A DNA stretch of 64,000 bases, taken from NCBI GenBank assembly GCA_030377865.1, contig JAUCGA010000001.1:84047-148046 (forward strand), in the 5' to 3' direction. Shown here piece by piece: positions 1-8,165 of the stretch. The DNA comes from Anaerolineales bacterium HSG25 (GTDB taxonomy: Bacteria > Chloroflexota > Anaerolineae > 4572-78 > J111). The notes beneath the pieces were generated by a model that was given only the letters and a program-made list of their open reading frames with translations, was not told the DNA's origin and made no database searches. The position numbers and the translations under genes were made by a program. Positions within the stretch are counted from its first letter, which is position 1; each line of letters starts with the position of its first letter.

Positions 1-356
1 ACAAACCCAATTATTAAACTCTAAAAAAGTTCTATAGCCCTTGATAGATAAGGGTAAATTTGACAAAATAACTCTCTAAAAAACAATTGCTTAATTTTGA
101 ATTTATCTACCCCTAAACTATCATGGATTTAATGTTATGTCTATGATATTTAAGTGTGGTTTGTGTGCGAAATGTGCGCGCTACTTTTGTGGTTTCTCCT
201 ACATCTCCGTAATGACATCATGTTTGCCCCGTATTTGGGGATATGGTACGATGTTGTTACTTTAACAGGTGGTGTTACATCATTGACTGATGGATATGCC
301 ACTCTGAGCGTCGACACGAACGAAGATGCAATTTTGTTGAAGCAAAGGTGCGTGCC
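1..356. other. Intergenic region before first gene
   Basis: AT-rich at the left end. Short reading frames exist but none has a recognisable domain or a convincing ribosome binding site. The only clear signal is AAAGGTG at about 344-350, which serves the gene starting at 357. Confidence 0.5.
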
Positions 357-956
357 ATGACAGAATCTATCAAACAACTTTATGAGCGTTATATCAAAGA
401 TTTATCACCGTCTGATAAACAGCAATTGGTTGACCTAATTAACCAAGAACTATCTCCTTCAGGAAGTGGCCTTCCGATTAGTTTCCAAACTTCTCAAGGT
501 CGAGCCGCCCTAAAACTGTTTCGGACTGCCTCCTCATACCGTGAGTTGGTTCAAGGAATTGCTCTGTTTCCCTTTTTAGTTGAGACCGACTTTTTGGCCG
601 ATTTAGAGCAGGTAATAACCTTTAATGCTCCAGAAACGGAACGGGATCAACTGTTAGAGCGGTTGATTTGGTTACGCCGGATCGCCAAAGTTTGCCGTGA
701 ACCAGAGCCGGAAGTGACTTTAGGTGATGATTCAGATGCCAGCCTGAACGATTATCAAACCCAACTGATCGAATATAATCAGTTATTAAATCGGTTTGAG
801 GAGCGATACGCCCTCAGTACCCTCACCTTTTATCAAAAATTTCAAGCTGGACATTTGAACGAAATTGCCGATTTTATTGATTGGTCAAGTTTGTTTGAAA
901 TGCAACAGGGTCTGCTCGATAAAATTACCGAAAAACTAGAGATACTTGATTTATGA
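357..956 (+). CDS. Unknown protein with antitoxin-like C-terminal segment
   Basis: About 199 residues. I start it at ATG 357 rather than GTG 348 because AAAGGTG lies 7 bases before 357. The first 35 residues resemble the short helical segment that opens many small Chloroflexota and cyanobacterial antitoxin-like proteins (LYERYIKDLSPSDKQQLVDL). The last 50 residues (FEERYALSTLTFYQKFQAGH, then DFIDWSSLFEM) match a motif I recall from small proteins beside toxin genes, where it reads like EEKYGMSSEEFYRRFQAG. The middle is helical and not recognised. It overlaps hemW by the ATGA junction at 953-956, so the two are probably translated together. Function unknown. Confidence 0.7.
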   Translation: MTESIKQLYERYIKDLSPSDKQQLVDLINQELSPSGSGLPISFQTSQGRAALKLFRTASSYRELVQGIALFPFLVETDFLADLEQVITFNAPETERDQLLERLIWLRRIAKVCREPEPEVTLGDDSDASLNDYQTQLIEYNQLLNRFEERYALSTLTFYQKFQAGHLNEIADFIDWSSLFEMQQGLLDKITEKLEILDL

Positions 957-2182
957 CCGCGCTCGGTCTATACATTCATATCCCGTGGTGCCCGACTCGG
1001 TGCATTTATTGCGACTTTAACACCTACATTGAGGCCAACCAATCCCTCAAAGAGCGTTACCATGTCGCTCTACTCAAAGAGATTCGAGAAACCGGCATTG
1101 CCACCGGACACCCACCACTTAATACGATTTTTCTTGGTGGCGGAACCCCAACCACGCTCAACCCGAACCAAATGTTAGAGATTATCGACACTGTCGCCGA
1201 ATCATTCACGCTCCATGCCGAAGCTGAAATCACCACCGAATCGAATCCAGCTACATTATCCCTAGATTATTTACGAGCTATTCGACGTGGGGGCATCAAT
1301 CGTCTGTCGATGGGTGTACAGAGTTTTCGGCAAGAAGAGTTGAGCCTGCTCAGTCGGTTGCATGACGTGCCAACCGTTCACCATGCCGTCGAGTGGGCAC
1401 GTCAGGCCGAGTTCGATAATCTTAGCCTTGACCTGATATTTAATTTGCCCTATCAAACTCTGTCCCAATGGGAATATAATCTGCAACAGGCCATTAATCT
1501 CAATCCCGATCATCTCTCAATCTACTCCCTAATTCTGGAAGCCGGTACCCCCATGCAACGCCAAGTCACCCAAGGCCAGCTTCCTCAACCCGATGATGAT
1601 GTGAGTGCCGACATGTACGAAGCAACCATGACCATGCTCGCCGAATCCGGATTCGAGCAGTACGAAATCTCAAACTGGGCCAAACGAGATATTGGGAACG
1701 CAAGCTTCCAGCCTGCATCCGTCCGTCGGACAGAGGTTTCGACCCCCAAACTCGCCTCAGCCCACAATCTGATATACTGGCGCAACCAATCATACTTGGG
1801 GTTAGGTGCAGGTGCGTTTGGAACCTATAATCAGGTTCGGCGAGCCAACCTCAAACGCCCCCATGATTACATCAAACGGATTGAAACCGGCACAGGGTTA
1901 GGCATGGCTCAAGATGAAAAAACTGTCGAAGCGATTGACCGACCAACCGCGATGATGGAGCATATCATGCTTGGTCTGCGTTTAACCAAAGAAGGAGTCA
2001 GCGCCACCGAGTTTGAAACCCGCTTTGAGGTGAATCTGGCCGACCATTACCAAACCGCCATCGACTATGGTCGCTCCAACGGTTTGTTAGAGTGGATTGA
2101 GGCAGGTGACGATCAGCGTCTCCGTCTGACCCCATCCGGTTATTTGCTGGCGAATCGGGTGATCGTTCAGTTTATAGAATAA
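953..2182 (+). CDS. hemW: HemW-like radical SAM protein
   Basis: 409 residues, the usual HemW/HemN-like length. The radical SAM cluster is C13-x3-C17-x2-C20 (WCPTRCIYCDFN), followed by the GGGTPT motif and the NLIYWRNQSYLGLGAGAF signature of the HemW C-terminal domain. HemW proteins bind heme and a 4Fe-4S cluster and are thought to be heme chaperones rather than coproporphyrinogen dehydrogenases. Unlike most family members, about 23 extra residues (roughly GNASFQPASVRRTEVSTPKL) lie just before NLIYWRN. The DNA there (about 1690-1760) looks like an inserted short repeat. The start codon overlaps the stop of the upstream gene. Confidence 0.92.
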   Translation: MTALGLYIHIPWCPTRCIYCDFNTYIEANQSLKERYHVALLKEIRETGIATGHPPLNTIFLGGGTPTTLNPNQMLEIIDTVAESFTLHAEAEITTESNPATLSLDYLRAIRRGGINRLSMGVQSFRQEELSLLSRLHDVPTVHHAVEWARQAEFDNLSLDLIFNLPYQTLSQWEYNLQQAINLNPDHLSIYSLILEAGTPMQRQVTQGQLPQPDDDVSADMYEATMTMLAESGFEQYEISNWAKRDIGNASFQPASVRRTEVSTPKLASAHNLIYWRNQSYLGLGAGAFGTYNQVRRANLKRPHDYIKRIETGTGLGMAQDEKTVEAIDRPTAMMEHIMLGLRLTKEGVSATEFETRFEVNLADHYQTAIDYGRSNGLLEWIEAGDDQRLRLTPSGYLLANRVIVQFIE

Positions 2183-2221
2183 ATAAAAACATATTTTTGA
2201 GAAAATATTCAAGAGGATACT

Positions 2222-3076
2222 ATGGAAATTCAAGAGATAATAGATAAACTCCAAATTAATACGAGAAAATTTCCCCGTGAGGCTCTCAAACAAGCTGTCT
2301 TAAATCAAGAGACGATAACACCAAAACTATTAGAGATAATAGAACGTGATGCAGAAAATATAGAGGAAATATATGAGCGAGAGAAATATATAGCTCACAT
2401 TTATACCATGTATCTTTTGGCCCAGTTCCGAGAAAAGAAGGCATACCCAGTAATTATTAAGTTCTTCTCAGTTCCAGGTGAAATGCCTATGAAGGTTGCA
2501 GGCGGTGTTATTACTGAGGATTTGGGTCGTATCTTGGCTTCGGTTTCTCATGGTGATACCAGCCTTATAAAGTCATTGATAGAAAACGCAGATCTTAATG
2601 AATATATAAGATCTGCCGGACTAACAGCCTTATTGACACTTGTTGCTCAAGGACAGCTTTTACGCGATGATTTAGTCGAATACCTTACCTTTCTTTTTAG
2701 AGGAAATTTGTATCCAGACAATGATTATATATGGACATCCCTTGTGACTGCGGCGGTTAGGTTATATCCACAAGAACTGTATGAGGATATTAAACGGCTT
2801 TATGAGGAGGGGTTAGTGGAGGGCTTTTTTGTAGGATTTGGAGATGTGCAAAGGAGTATAGATCAGGGAAAGAAGAAAACTTTAAGGGAGTTAAAAAATA
2901 GCCAGAGGCATGCTTTTATTGGGGATACTATCAGCGAAATGGAATGGTGGGCCTGTTTTGACAAACCTAAAGGACGAACTGTCAACCCGTTAAAGTCTCC
3001 TAAAATCGGAAGAAACCAGCCTTGCACTTGTGGAAGTGGTAAAAAATACAAAAGATGTTGTGGGAAAAAATATTAA
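2222..3076 (+). CDS. DUF1186 / SEC-C motif protein
   Basis: 284 residues. Residues 1 to about 250 form an all-helical, HEAT-like region resembling DUF1186. The C-terminus carries a SEC-C zinc-binding motif ([20 protein letters not shown], about residues 261-280), the same C-x-C-x8-C-C arrangement found at the end of SecA. SEC-C tails are often adaptors for ribosomes, SecB-like partners or nucleic acids, but the job of DUF1186 proteins is not known. The start ATG 2222 follows AAGAGGATACT. The gene is more AT-rich than hemW upstream, which suggests independent acquisition. Confidence 0.8.
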   Translation: MEIQEIIDKLQINTRKFPREALKQAVLNQETITPKLLEIIERDAENIEEIYEREKYIAHIYTMYLLAQFREKKAYPVIIKFFSVPGEMPMKVAGGVITEDLGRILASVSHGDTSLIKSLIENADLNEYIRSAGLTALLTLVAQGQLLRDDLVEYLTFLFRGNLYPDNDYIWTSLVTAAVRLYPQELYEDIKRLYEEGLVEGFFVGFGDVQRSIDQGKKKTLRELKNSQRHAFIGDTISEMEWWACFDKPKGRTVNPLKSPKIGRNQPCTCGSGKKYKRCCGKKY

Positions 3077-3115
3077 AAAATCGGCCTTAGTCATCGTTTA
3101 GGCCGCTACAAAATC

Positions 3116-3511
3116 ATGAACAATCCAACCGTTAATCCTAAATTTACCCCCGCCGAGTTTGAACAACTGGTCGTGGAGGCCCTCGATGCCCTGCCCGACT
3201 TTTTCAAACAGAAGCTACAAAATATCGAGGTCGTGGTCGCCGACTGGCCGACCGAGGCCGAAAAACGAGCCGTGAATCTGCAACCGGGTGGCCTGTTACT
3301 CGGTTTATATCAAGGTGTACCACAAACGCGGCGTACCTCCCATTATAGTCTGGTTCCGCCCGATAAAATCACCATCTACCGCCTCCCCATCGAGATGGTC
3401 TGCCGTACCCCAAAGCGAGTCCGCGCTCAGGTGCAACGTACGGTCAAGCATGAACTCGCTCACCATTTTGGCATCAGCGATGATCGTCTAAGAGAGTTGG
3501 GTGCGTATTAA
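3116..3511 (+). CDS. Small metallopeptidase, minimal MMP-like zincin family
   Basis: 131 residues, typical of the 'metallopeptidase family protein' group of short zincins. The zinc motif lies near the C-terminus: HELAHHFGISDDRLRELGAY, that is HExxH followed by the characteristic DDRLRELG tail. The earlier LLGLYQGVPQTRR segment is also family-typical. No signal peptide is visible, so it should be cytoplasmic. The substrate is unknown. It has no obvious partner among its neighbours. Confidence 0.85.
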   Translation: MNNPTVNPKFTPAEFEQLVVEALDALPDFFKQKLQNIEVVVADWPTEAEKRAVNLQPGGLLLGLYQGVPQTRRTSHYSLVPPDKITIYRLPIEMVCRTPKRVRAQVQRTVKHELAHHFGISDDRLRELGAY

Positions 3512-3523
3512 TAGGAAGAGCGT

Positions 3524-3895
3524 ATGTCAACCATAACCTTATCATCAGAAACCATGCAAGAACTGACATTTGTCGCCCAAACACAAGCAACCTCGGCGGA
3601 TGATTTGGCCGAAAAAGCAGTGCAACAGTTTTTGCGACAACTTGAGCGTGAGAAGATAAAAAGAGAGGTAAAAACCTTTCAACAGAGGCATGACGAACTA
3701 GTTGAACGCTATTTAGGGCAATATATAGCCATGCATGTCGGTAAGGTGGTTGACCATGATGCCGATTTTCAGGTCGTCCACCAGCGAATTCGGCAACGGT
3801 TTGGCCGTCAAGCCATCCTTATTCGCCAAGTGACCGAATCTCCCGAACGGGTGTTGACCATGCGTAGTCCTCGAATGGAGCGTTCTTTACCATGA
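3524..3895 (+). CDS. Small unknown protein, partner of aspartyl protease gene
   Basis: 123 residues. The start is like a DNA-binding antitoxin (TITLSSETMQELTFVAQTQA, possibly ribbon-helix-helix). A charged helix follows, then a compact C-terminal segment (LVERYLGQYIAMHVGKVVDH ... VHQRIRQRFGRQAILIRQV). It overlaps the aspartyl protease remnant by ATGA at 3892-3895, the arrangement expected of a two-gene unit. My recollection is that similar pairs occur in other Chloroflexota and cyanobacteria. Function unknown. Confidence 0.7.
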   Translation: MSTITLSSETMQELTFVAQTQATSADDLAEKAVQQFLRQLEREKIKREVKTFQQRHDELVERYLGQYIAMHVGKVVDHDADFQVVHQRIRQRFGRQAILIRQVTESPERVLTMRSPRMERSLP

Positions 3896-4440
3896 CATAC
3901 CCCTATTCTCACAACTATTACCCGGCTATGCCTACCTTGGATTTGGCTTGGCTATCCAAGTGAGAGTTTTTCGCGAGGGCCGTTGCCTGCCATTATCGAC
4001 ACTGGAGCCGATAGCACACTCGTGCCAGATAATTTGCTTGATGAAATCGGTGCGCCGTTTAGTGATGAAGCCCGCTTACGTAGTCATTGGGGCGAATGGC
4101 GAACCGTTTCGTTATTTGTTGTTGATATTGGTATCGATAAGTTACGATTACCAGCCAAGAGTTTGTCGTTTCATTCATGACCTGATATATTGATAAAATC
4201 AAAAGCATTTTTTGATAGGATTAACGGGATTAACAGGATTTTTTTACTTGTAATCCTGTCAATCCCGTTAATCCTGTCAGATATTGTTTTAGTCATGTTG
4301 AAATGATAAACTTCTGACCAGCTATTGAAGTGGTCGGGGATGATGAAGGAGATGAGATTATCATCGGACGAGATGTGCTCAATCGGCTCAAGGTGTTGTT
4401 GGATGGGCCTACTCAGCAAGTTAAAATAGTGAGTGGATAA
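3892..4440 (+). pseudogene. Retropepsin-like aspartyl protease, frameshifted and split by a MITE
   Basis: The start at 3892 gives MTYPYSHNYYPAMPTLDLA in frame 1. The sequence then continues as LAIQVRVFREG in frame 3 (about 3948-3980) and PLPAIIDTGADSTLVP in frame 2 (from about 3980), so at least two frameshifts are present. DTGA is the catalytic motif of clan AA proteases. The coding match stops at LRLPA where a family B element (4156-4316) enters. Removing the element and one copy of its 6-bp duplication ACCAGC gives LPAIEVVGDDEGDEIIIGRD, which runs on to the stop at 4438-4440. Frameshifts plus insertion mean it is inactive here. Confidence 0.85.
4156..4316 (+). mobile_element. MITE family B, copy 1
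   Basis: 161 bp. It starts CAAGAGTTTGTC and ends AAACTTCTG. The two ends are imperfect terminal inverted repeats (CAAGAGTTTGTCGTTTCA against CAGAAGTTTATCATTTCA). The interior is a long inverted repeat built from ACAGGATTAAC and its complement. Flanked by the direct repeat ACCAGC (4150-4155 and 4317-4322). It interrupts the aspartyl protease gene. Confidence 0.9.
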
Positions 4441-4470
4441 AGTAAGTCGTTAAAAATTTAGGAGTTTTTC

Positions 4471-7149
4471 ATGCTAGAAATCAACGTCCTTGACCTAATC
4501 CCCAAACCAATCCGCAAAAAAGCGATGGATGTTACGGTTGACTTTGTGGTCAATACGGGCAAAAACTACCTCGGCGGTGAGATTATCAGCCGCATCAAAA
4601 AACTGCGCTCTGACGGTGAGTTTCAAAATGGGTTTGAGGCCGCTCTGCAACGGGCGGGTGAGCGTTTTGTTAGGGAATATATCGACCAAGATGAGGATTT
4701 GGCGACTGCTTTGGCCGATGATGTGACCTTTTTTGAGGATGAGCAGGTTCAGCAAGCCTTGTTAAAGATTCTCCGTAACCCCGGTGTGTATCAGGCTGAT
4801 GAGCAGACCTTGGTCAACCAATCGTTCGATGGTATCCTGCCCCGTCGCCGCAACCGCGAGCGAGTCAACCGAGCCGTGAACTTCTTCCTGCAATGTCTGC
4901 AAGAAGAGGTCTGGAATCTGCCCGAACTACGCCCGATATACGAACTGCAATTTCAACGAGTTACTGCCGAAGCGGTACAAGAGCAGGTGGCCTTGCAACA
5001 TGCCCAACTGCAAGCCACAGTCAACATGAGTGAAGATATTCGGGGGGCGCTCCTGCAACTGACCGAAGCGATTGCCGAGCAGAAATTGTTGCCTGCTGGA
5101 GAGCAGAGTTCCGAAGTTTTGAAAACTTCGGAACTCTTGCCCAAACACAATCTGCCCCAACCCGATTATGAACGATTCATTGGTCGTAAAACAGCGCTCA
5201 AGCAGATTCGCAAACTGCTCTCACCGGAGCATCGTTCATGGGTGGTCACGATTGATGGAATTGGCGGTATCGGCAAAAGTGCCTTGGCTTTAGAAGTGGC
5301 TGACAGTTACCGTCGCCATTACGACAATTTGCCCAAAGAAGACCGTTTTGAGGCGATTATCTGGACAACGGCCAAGCTGAGCATGCTGACTGGCGAGGGG
5401 ATTATCACTCGCACCCAAAGCCTGCGAACGTTGGATGACATCTACACCACCATCTCGGTGACGCTGGAACGGGAGGATATTACCCGCGCCCGTACCGAGG
5501 AGCAGGATGATCTGGTCACAAATGCCCTAACCCAACAACGTACCCTGCTGATTATTGACAATTTGGAGACGGTAGATGATGAACGGGTCATGGCCTTCAT
5601 TCGGGATGTGCCAACGCCGACCAAGGTGATGGTTACTACCCGCCATCGACTGGATATAGCCTATCCGGTGCGCTTGGTCGGCATGTCGGAAGATGAGGCG
5701 CTAGAATTGATTGCCGACGAGACGCGGATCAAGGGAATTACGTTGCTGGATGAGGCGAAATCTGCGGATGGTAGTCATCCGATGGCTGATAGCCATCTGA
5801 TGACTGTGGAACAGGCCCGCCAACTGTACCACCGCACCGGCGGCGTACCCCTAGCCATTGTCTGGAGTGTGGCGCAGATGGGTTTTGGCTACGGCGTGGA
5901 GTCGGTGCTAACCCGCTTGGGACAACCGAACAACGACATTGCCAAGTTCTGTTTTGAGGGCGCGGTAGAACGTATCAAAGGCCGTCCAAGCCATAAACTG
6001 CTCATGGCCTTGTCCTTATTTGCGACGGATGCCAGCCGCGACGCGTTGGGCCATGTGGCCGATTTACCCGATCTTGACCGCGATGATGGGCTGGTGGAGT
6101 TGGAGAAGTTGTCGCTGGTGAATAAGGTGGGTGGGCGGTTTGGGTTGTTGCCGTTGGCGAAGGTGTATGCGAAGGCGGAGTTGTCGGGGGATGGTGAGGT
6201 TGAGTCGGAATTGCAGAAACGATGGGTGGATTGGTTTCATAAATTTTTATATGCAAAGAAAAAAGACAAGTATAAAACATTAAACGATGTAAAGGCTGAA
6301 TTAAAGAACATCCTTAGTGTAATGGATTGGTGTTGGTACACAAACAAAACAGATATTTTCATTGATTTTGCAATACAGATGGATTTTTATTTATGGGTTA
6401 CGGGGGATTGGAATACTTGGTATAAGTATATTGAACAAGGTCTCTATGCATCTATCCAAGCCAAAAAAGAGTTGACTCAAGTACGATTTCTTGGTCGATT
6501 AGCTGGGATGAAAGATTTTCAAGACGAGCTAGACGATGGGGAAAAATTAATTCGCAGAGCAATACGATTACATAAGGCACATAAGAACACATCTCAATCA
6601 GCGATATCATTGTGGAGGTTAGCATCAATCCAGATAAAGCAAAAAAATTATAAAGAGGCACGAAAAAACCTTCAAAATGCAACAAAAATAGCTGAGGATT
6701 TAGGAGATGAAAGACATCTTGTACGCGTTAAACGTAGGCTTGCAATAATAGATATTGCCGAAAAAGATTATGATACAGCCGAAGAATTACTACAACAAGT
6801 TAAGGAAACTCGCAAAAAACAACTTCAAGAACATGGACGATCGCTATCATCAGGATTAGCGTTTACATATCGTTTATTAGGCTATGTATCCTTTCTTAAA
6901 AAGAATTATGGTTTATCTAATGAATATTTACAACATAGTCTAGAAATGGCACAAACAATAAATAGTCCTCAAGATATAGCTGAATCAAAAATGTATTTAG
7001 CTGAATTAAAAATTGCACAAGGAAAAATCAATGATGCAAAGCAACTCTGCAAAGATGCAATGGATGTATTTATCAAACAAAAAATGAAACGACAACTCGG
7101 GGAAACTCAAGCCCTACTTAATCGGATTGAGGCAAACCCAACAGATTAA
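4471..7149 (+). CDS. STAND-type NTPase with C-terminal TPR array
   Basis: 892 residues. Residues 1 to about 235 are helical with no known effector domain recognised. An NB-ARC/NACHT-like NTPase follows: ERFIGRK entry, P-loop GIGGIGKSAL at about 263-272, Walker B LLIIDNLE at about 358-365, and a winged-helix region near 490-570. From about residue 590 to the end there are tetratricopeptide-like repeats (SAISLWRLASIQIKQKNYKE, LGYVSFLKKNYGLSNEYLQH, YLAELKIAQGKINDAKQLCK). STAND proteins of this design are signalling switches or defence sensors, with TPRs as the sensor. DNA composition changes sharply near 6238 from GC-moderate to AT-rich, so the TPR part may have a separate origin. A perfect palindrome is embedded in the linker at 5107-5135. 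Start ATG 4471 follows TAGGAG. Confidence 0.85.
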   Translation: MLEINVLDLIPKPIRKKAMDVTVDFVVNTGKNYLGGEIISRIKKLRSDGEFQNGFEAALQRAGERFVREYIDQDEDLATALADDVTFFEDEQVQQALLKILRNPGVYQADEQTLVNQSFDGILPRRRNRERVNRAVNFFLQCLQEEVWNLPELRPIYELQFQRVTAEAVQEQVALQHAQLQATVNMSEDIRGALLQLTEAIAEQKLLPAGEQSSEVLKTSELLPKHNLPQPDYERFIGRKTALKQIRKLLSPEHRSWVVTIDGIGGIGKSALALEVADSYRRHYDNLPKEDRFEAIIWTTAKLSMLTGEGIITRTQSLRTLDDIYTTISVTLEREDITRARTEEQDDLVTNALTQQRTLLIIDNLETVDDERVMAFIRDVPTPTKVMVTTRHRLDIAYPVRLVGMSEDEALELIADETRIKGITLLDEAKSADGSHPMADSHLMTVEQARQLYHRTGGVPLAIVWSVAQMGFGYGVESVLTRLGQPNNDIAKFCFEGAVERIKGRPSHKLLMALSLFATDASRDALGHVADLPDLDRDDGLVELEKLSLVNKVGGRFGLLPLAKVYAKAELSGDGEVESELQKRWVDWFHKFLYAKKKDKYKTLNDVKAELKNILSVMDWCWYTNKTDIFIDFAIQMDFYLWVTGDWNTWYKYIEQGLYASIQAKKELTQVRFLGRLAGMKDFQDELDDGEKLIRRAIRLHKAHKNTSQSAISLWRLASIQIKQKNYKEARKNLQNATKIAEDLGDERHLVRVKRRLAIIDIAEKDYDTAEELLQQVKETRKKQLQEHGRSLSSGLAFTYRLLGYVSFLKKNYGLSNEYLQHSLEMAQTINSPQDIAESKMYLAELKIAQGKINDAKQLCKDAMDVFIKQKMKRQLGETQALLNRIEANPTD
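5107..5135. repeat. Perfect palindrome inside the STAND CDS
   Basis: Two 14-bp arms around one base (AGTTCCGAAGTTTT and its complement). It encodes SEVLKTSE in the linker between the N-terminal region and the NTPase. It keeps the reading frame open and resembles the intergenic hairpins of this window. Confidence 0.85.
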
Positions 7150-7188
7150 AATTATTTGCCGTCCATTTGTTGCTAATGAGGTAACATC

Positions 7189-7413
7189 ATGAAAGAAACA
7201 ACAGCATTTGTGGTTTGTATTAACAACAGCAATTACGAGGTATCCTTAGAACGACTCAAAATTTATCAGATTATCCCGGATGTGAGGGCTGAGAAATATC
7301 AACAAATTCGAGTGGTTGATGAGTCGGGTGAGGATTATCTGTATCCGGCTAGTTATTTTGCACGAGTCGAACTGCCGAAAATTGTACATGAGGCGGTTTT
7401 TGTGACTGCCTAA
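7189..7413 (+). CDS. Small unknown protein
   Basis: 74 residues, starting at ATG 7189 with GAGGTAAC just upstream. The sequence (AFVVCINNSNYEVSLERLKI ... VVDESGEDYLYPASYFARVE) looks like a compact beta-rich domain. I recognise the general type, which is often encoded alone or beside toxin-antitoxin genes in Chloroflexota and cyanobacteria, but it has no assigned function. It lies between the STAND ATPase and a second small antitoxin-like gene. Confidence 0.65.
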   Translation: MKETTAFVVCINNSNYEVSLERLKIYQIIPDVRAEKYQQIRVVDESGEDYLYPASYFARVELPKIVHEAVFVTA

Positions 7414-7464
7414 TCATTTCATTCGCTATTTATTTGCCCATTCGCTACGCAAAAGGAGATTATC

Positions 7465-7776
7465 ATGACTATGAACGTACAAACCATGAAAGCTGAGATA
7501 ATCTCGGCCTTAGATGCTCTGCCACTGGAAAGATTAAGACTTTTATTTGAATTTTCAAGATATTTGCAAAGTCGAACCGTGCAGAAGCCAGCAAATTTAC
7601 TGAATGAGTTAGATGCTTGGCAAGAAACATTATACTTGCTCTCTGAACCTGCCAATGCAGAACATTTACGCCAATCCATCATTGAAGCCGAAACCGGACA
7701 AACCGCTAATCGTGAGGATATTTTGGTATTGATTCAGGATGTTAAGCGAGAAATGGCTGATGAGCGCTTGGGATAG
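7465..7776 (+). CDS. Antitoxin-like protein (YefM-like C-terminus)
   Basis: 103 residues. ATG 7465 follows AAAGGAGATTATC, a good ribosome binding site. The N-terminal half (IISALDALPLERLRLLFEFS) is like the DUF2281 antitoxin helix. The C-terminal half (ETLYLLSEPANAEHLRQSII, then EAETGQ) resembles the toxin-binding tail of YefM/Phd antitoxins. No toxin gene follows; the next gene is the SUI1 protein. It is probably an orphan antitoxin or a regulator derived from one. Confidence 0.7.
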   Translation: MTMNVQTMKAEIISALDALPLERLRLLFEFSRYLQSRTVQKPANLLNELDAWQETLYLLSEPANAEHLRQSIIEAETGQTANREDILVLIQDVKREMADERLG

Positions 7777-7805
7777 ATAATTTGAATACTTGGAATACCT
7801 AATTT

Positions 7806-8162
7806 ATGAGAAACAAAAACGAAAAACTGGTCTACTCCACCCGCAGTGGTGATCAACGCAAACAGGGGCCAGTTCGCAAAGGGCGGCTACAATCAAAACC
7901 GCCGGCAGAGCAATCGCTCAAAGTGATGCGTAGTAAAAAAGGGCGCAAAGGTAAAACCGTGACCGTTATCTCCGGCTTTGCCTTAACCGAGGCCGACTTA
8001 AAAAAACTATCCAAACAACTCAAAGCGTTGTGTGGGGCTGGTGGAGCCATCAAGTTTGAGGATGACGGATCCCAACTTATTGAGGTGCAGGGCGACCATC
8101 GTCCCAAGCTGGTCGAAAAACTGAAATCACTGGGCTATCAAGCCAAGTTGGCCGGAGGGTAG
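7806..8162 (+). CDS. SUI1/YciH-type translation initiation factor homologue
   Basis: 118 residues, the normal length for bacterial YciH. The basic N-terminal tail is followed by the SUI1 fold: GKTVTVISGFALTEADLKKL, CGAGGAIKFEDDGSQLIEVQ, GDHRPKLVEKLKSLGYQAK. The glycine-rich CGAGG loop and the GDHR...L motif are the family hallmarks. Homologues resemble eIF1 and influence initiation fidelity in vitro; the physiological role in bacteria is not settled. The stop is 3 bases before the TTG start of the next gene, so the two are probably co-transcribed. Confidence 0.9.
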   Translation: MRNKNEKLVYSTRSGDQRKQGPVRKGRLQSKPPAEQSLKVMRSKKGRKGKTVTVISGFALTEADLKKLSKQLKALCGAGGAIKFEDDGSQLIEVQGDHRPKLVEKLKSLGYQAKLAGG

Positions 8163-8165
8163 CTG

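Noticed and set aside
154..360. 68-codon frame before the first gene
   Set aside because: No ribosome binding site, no recognisable domain, and it overlaps the better supported start at 357.
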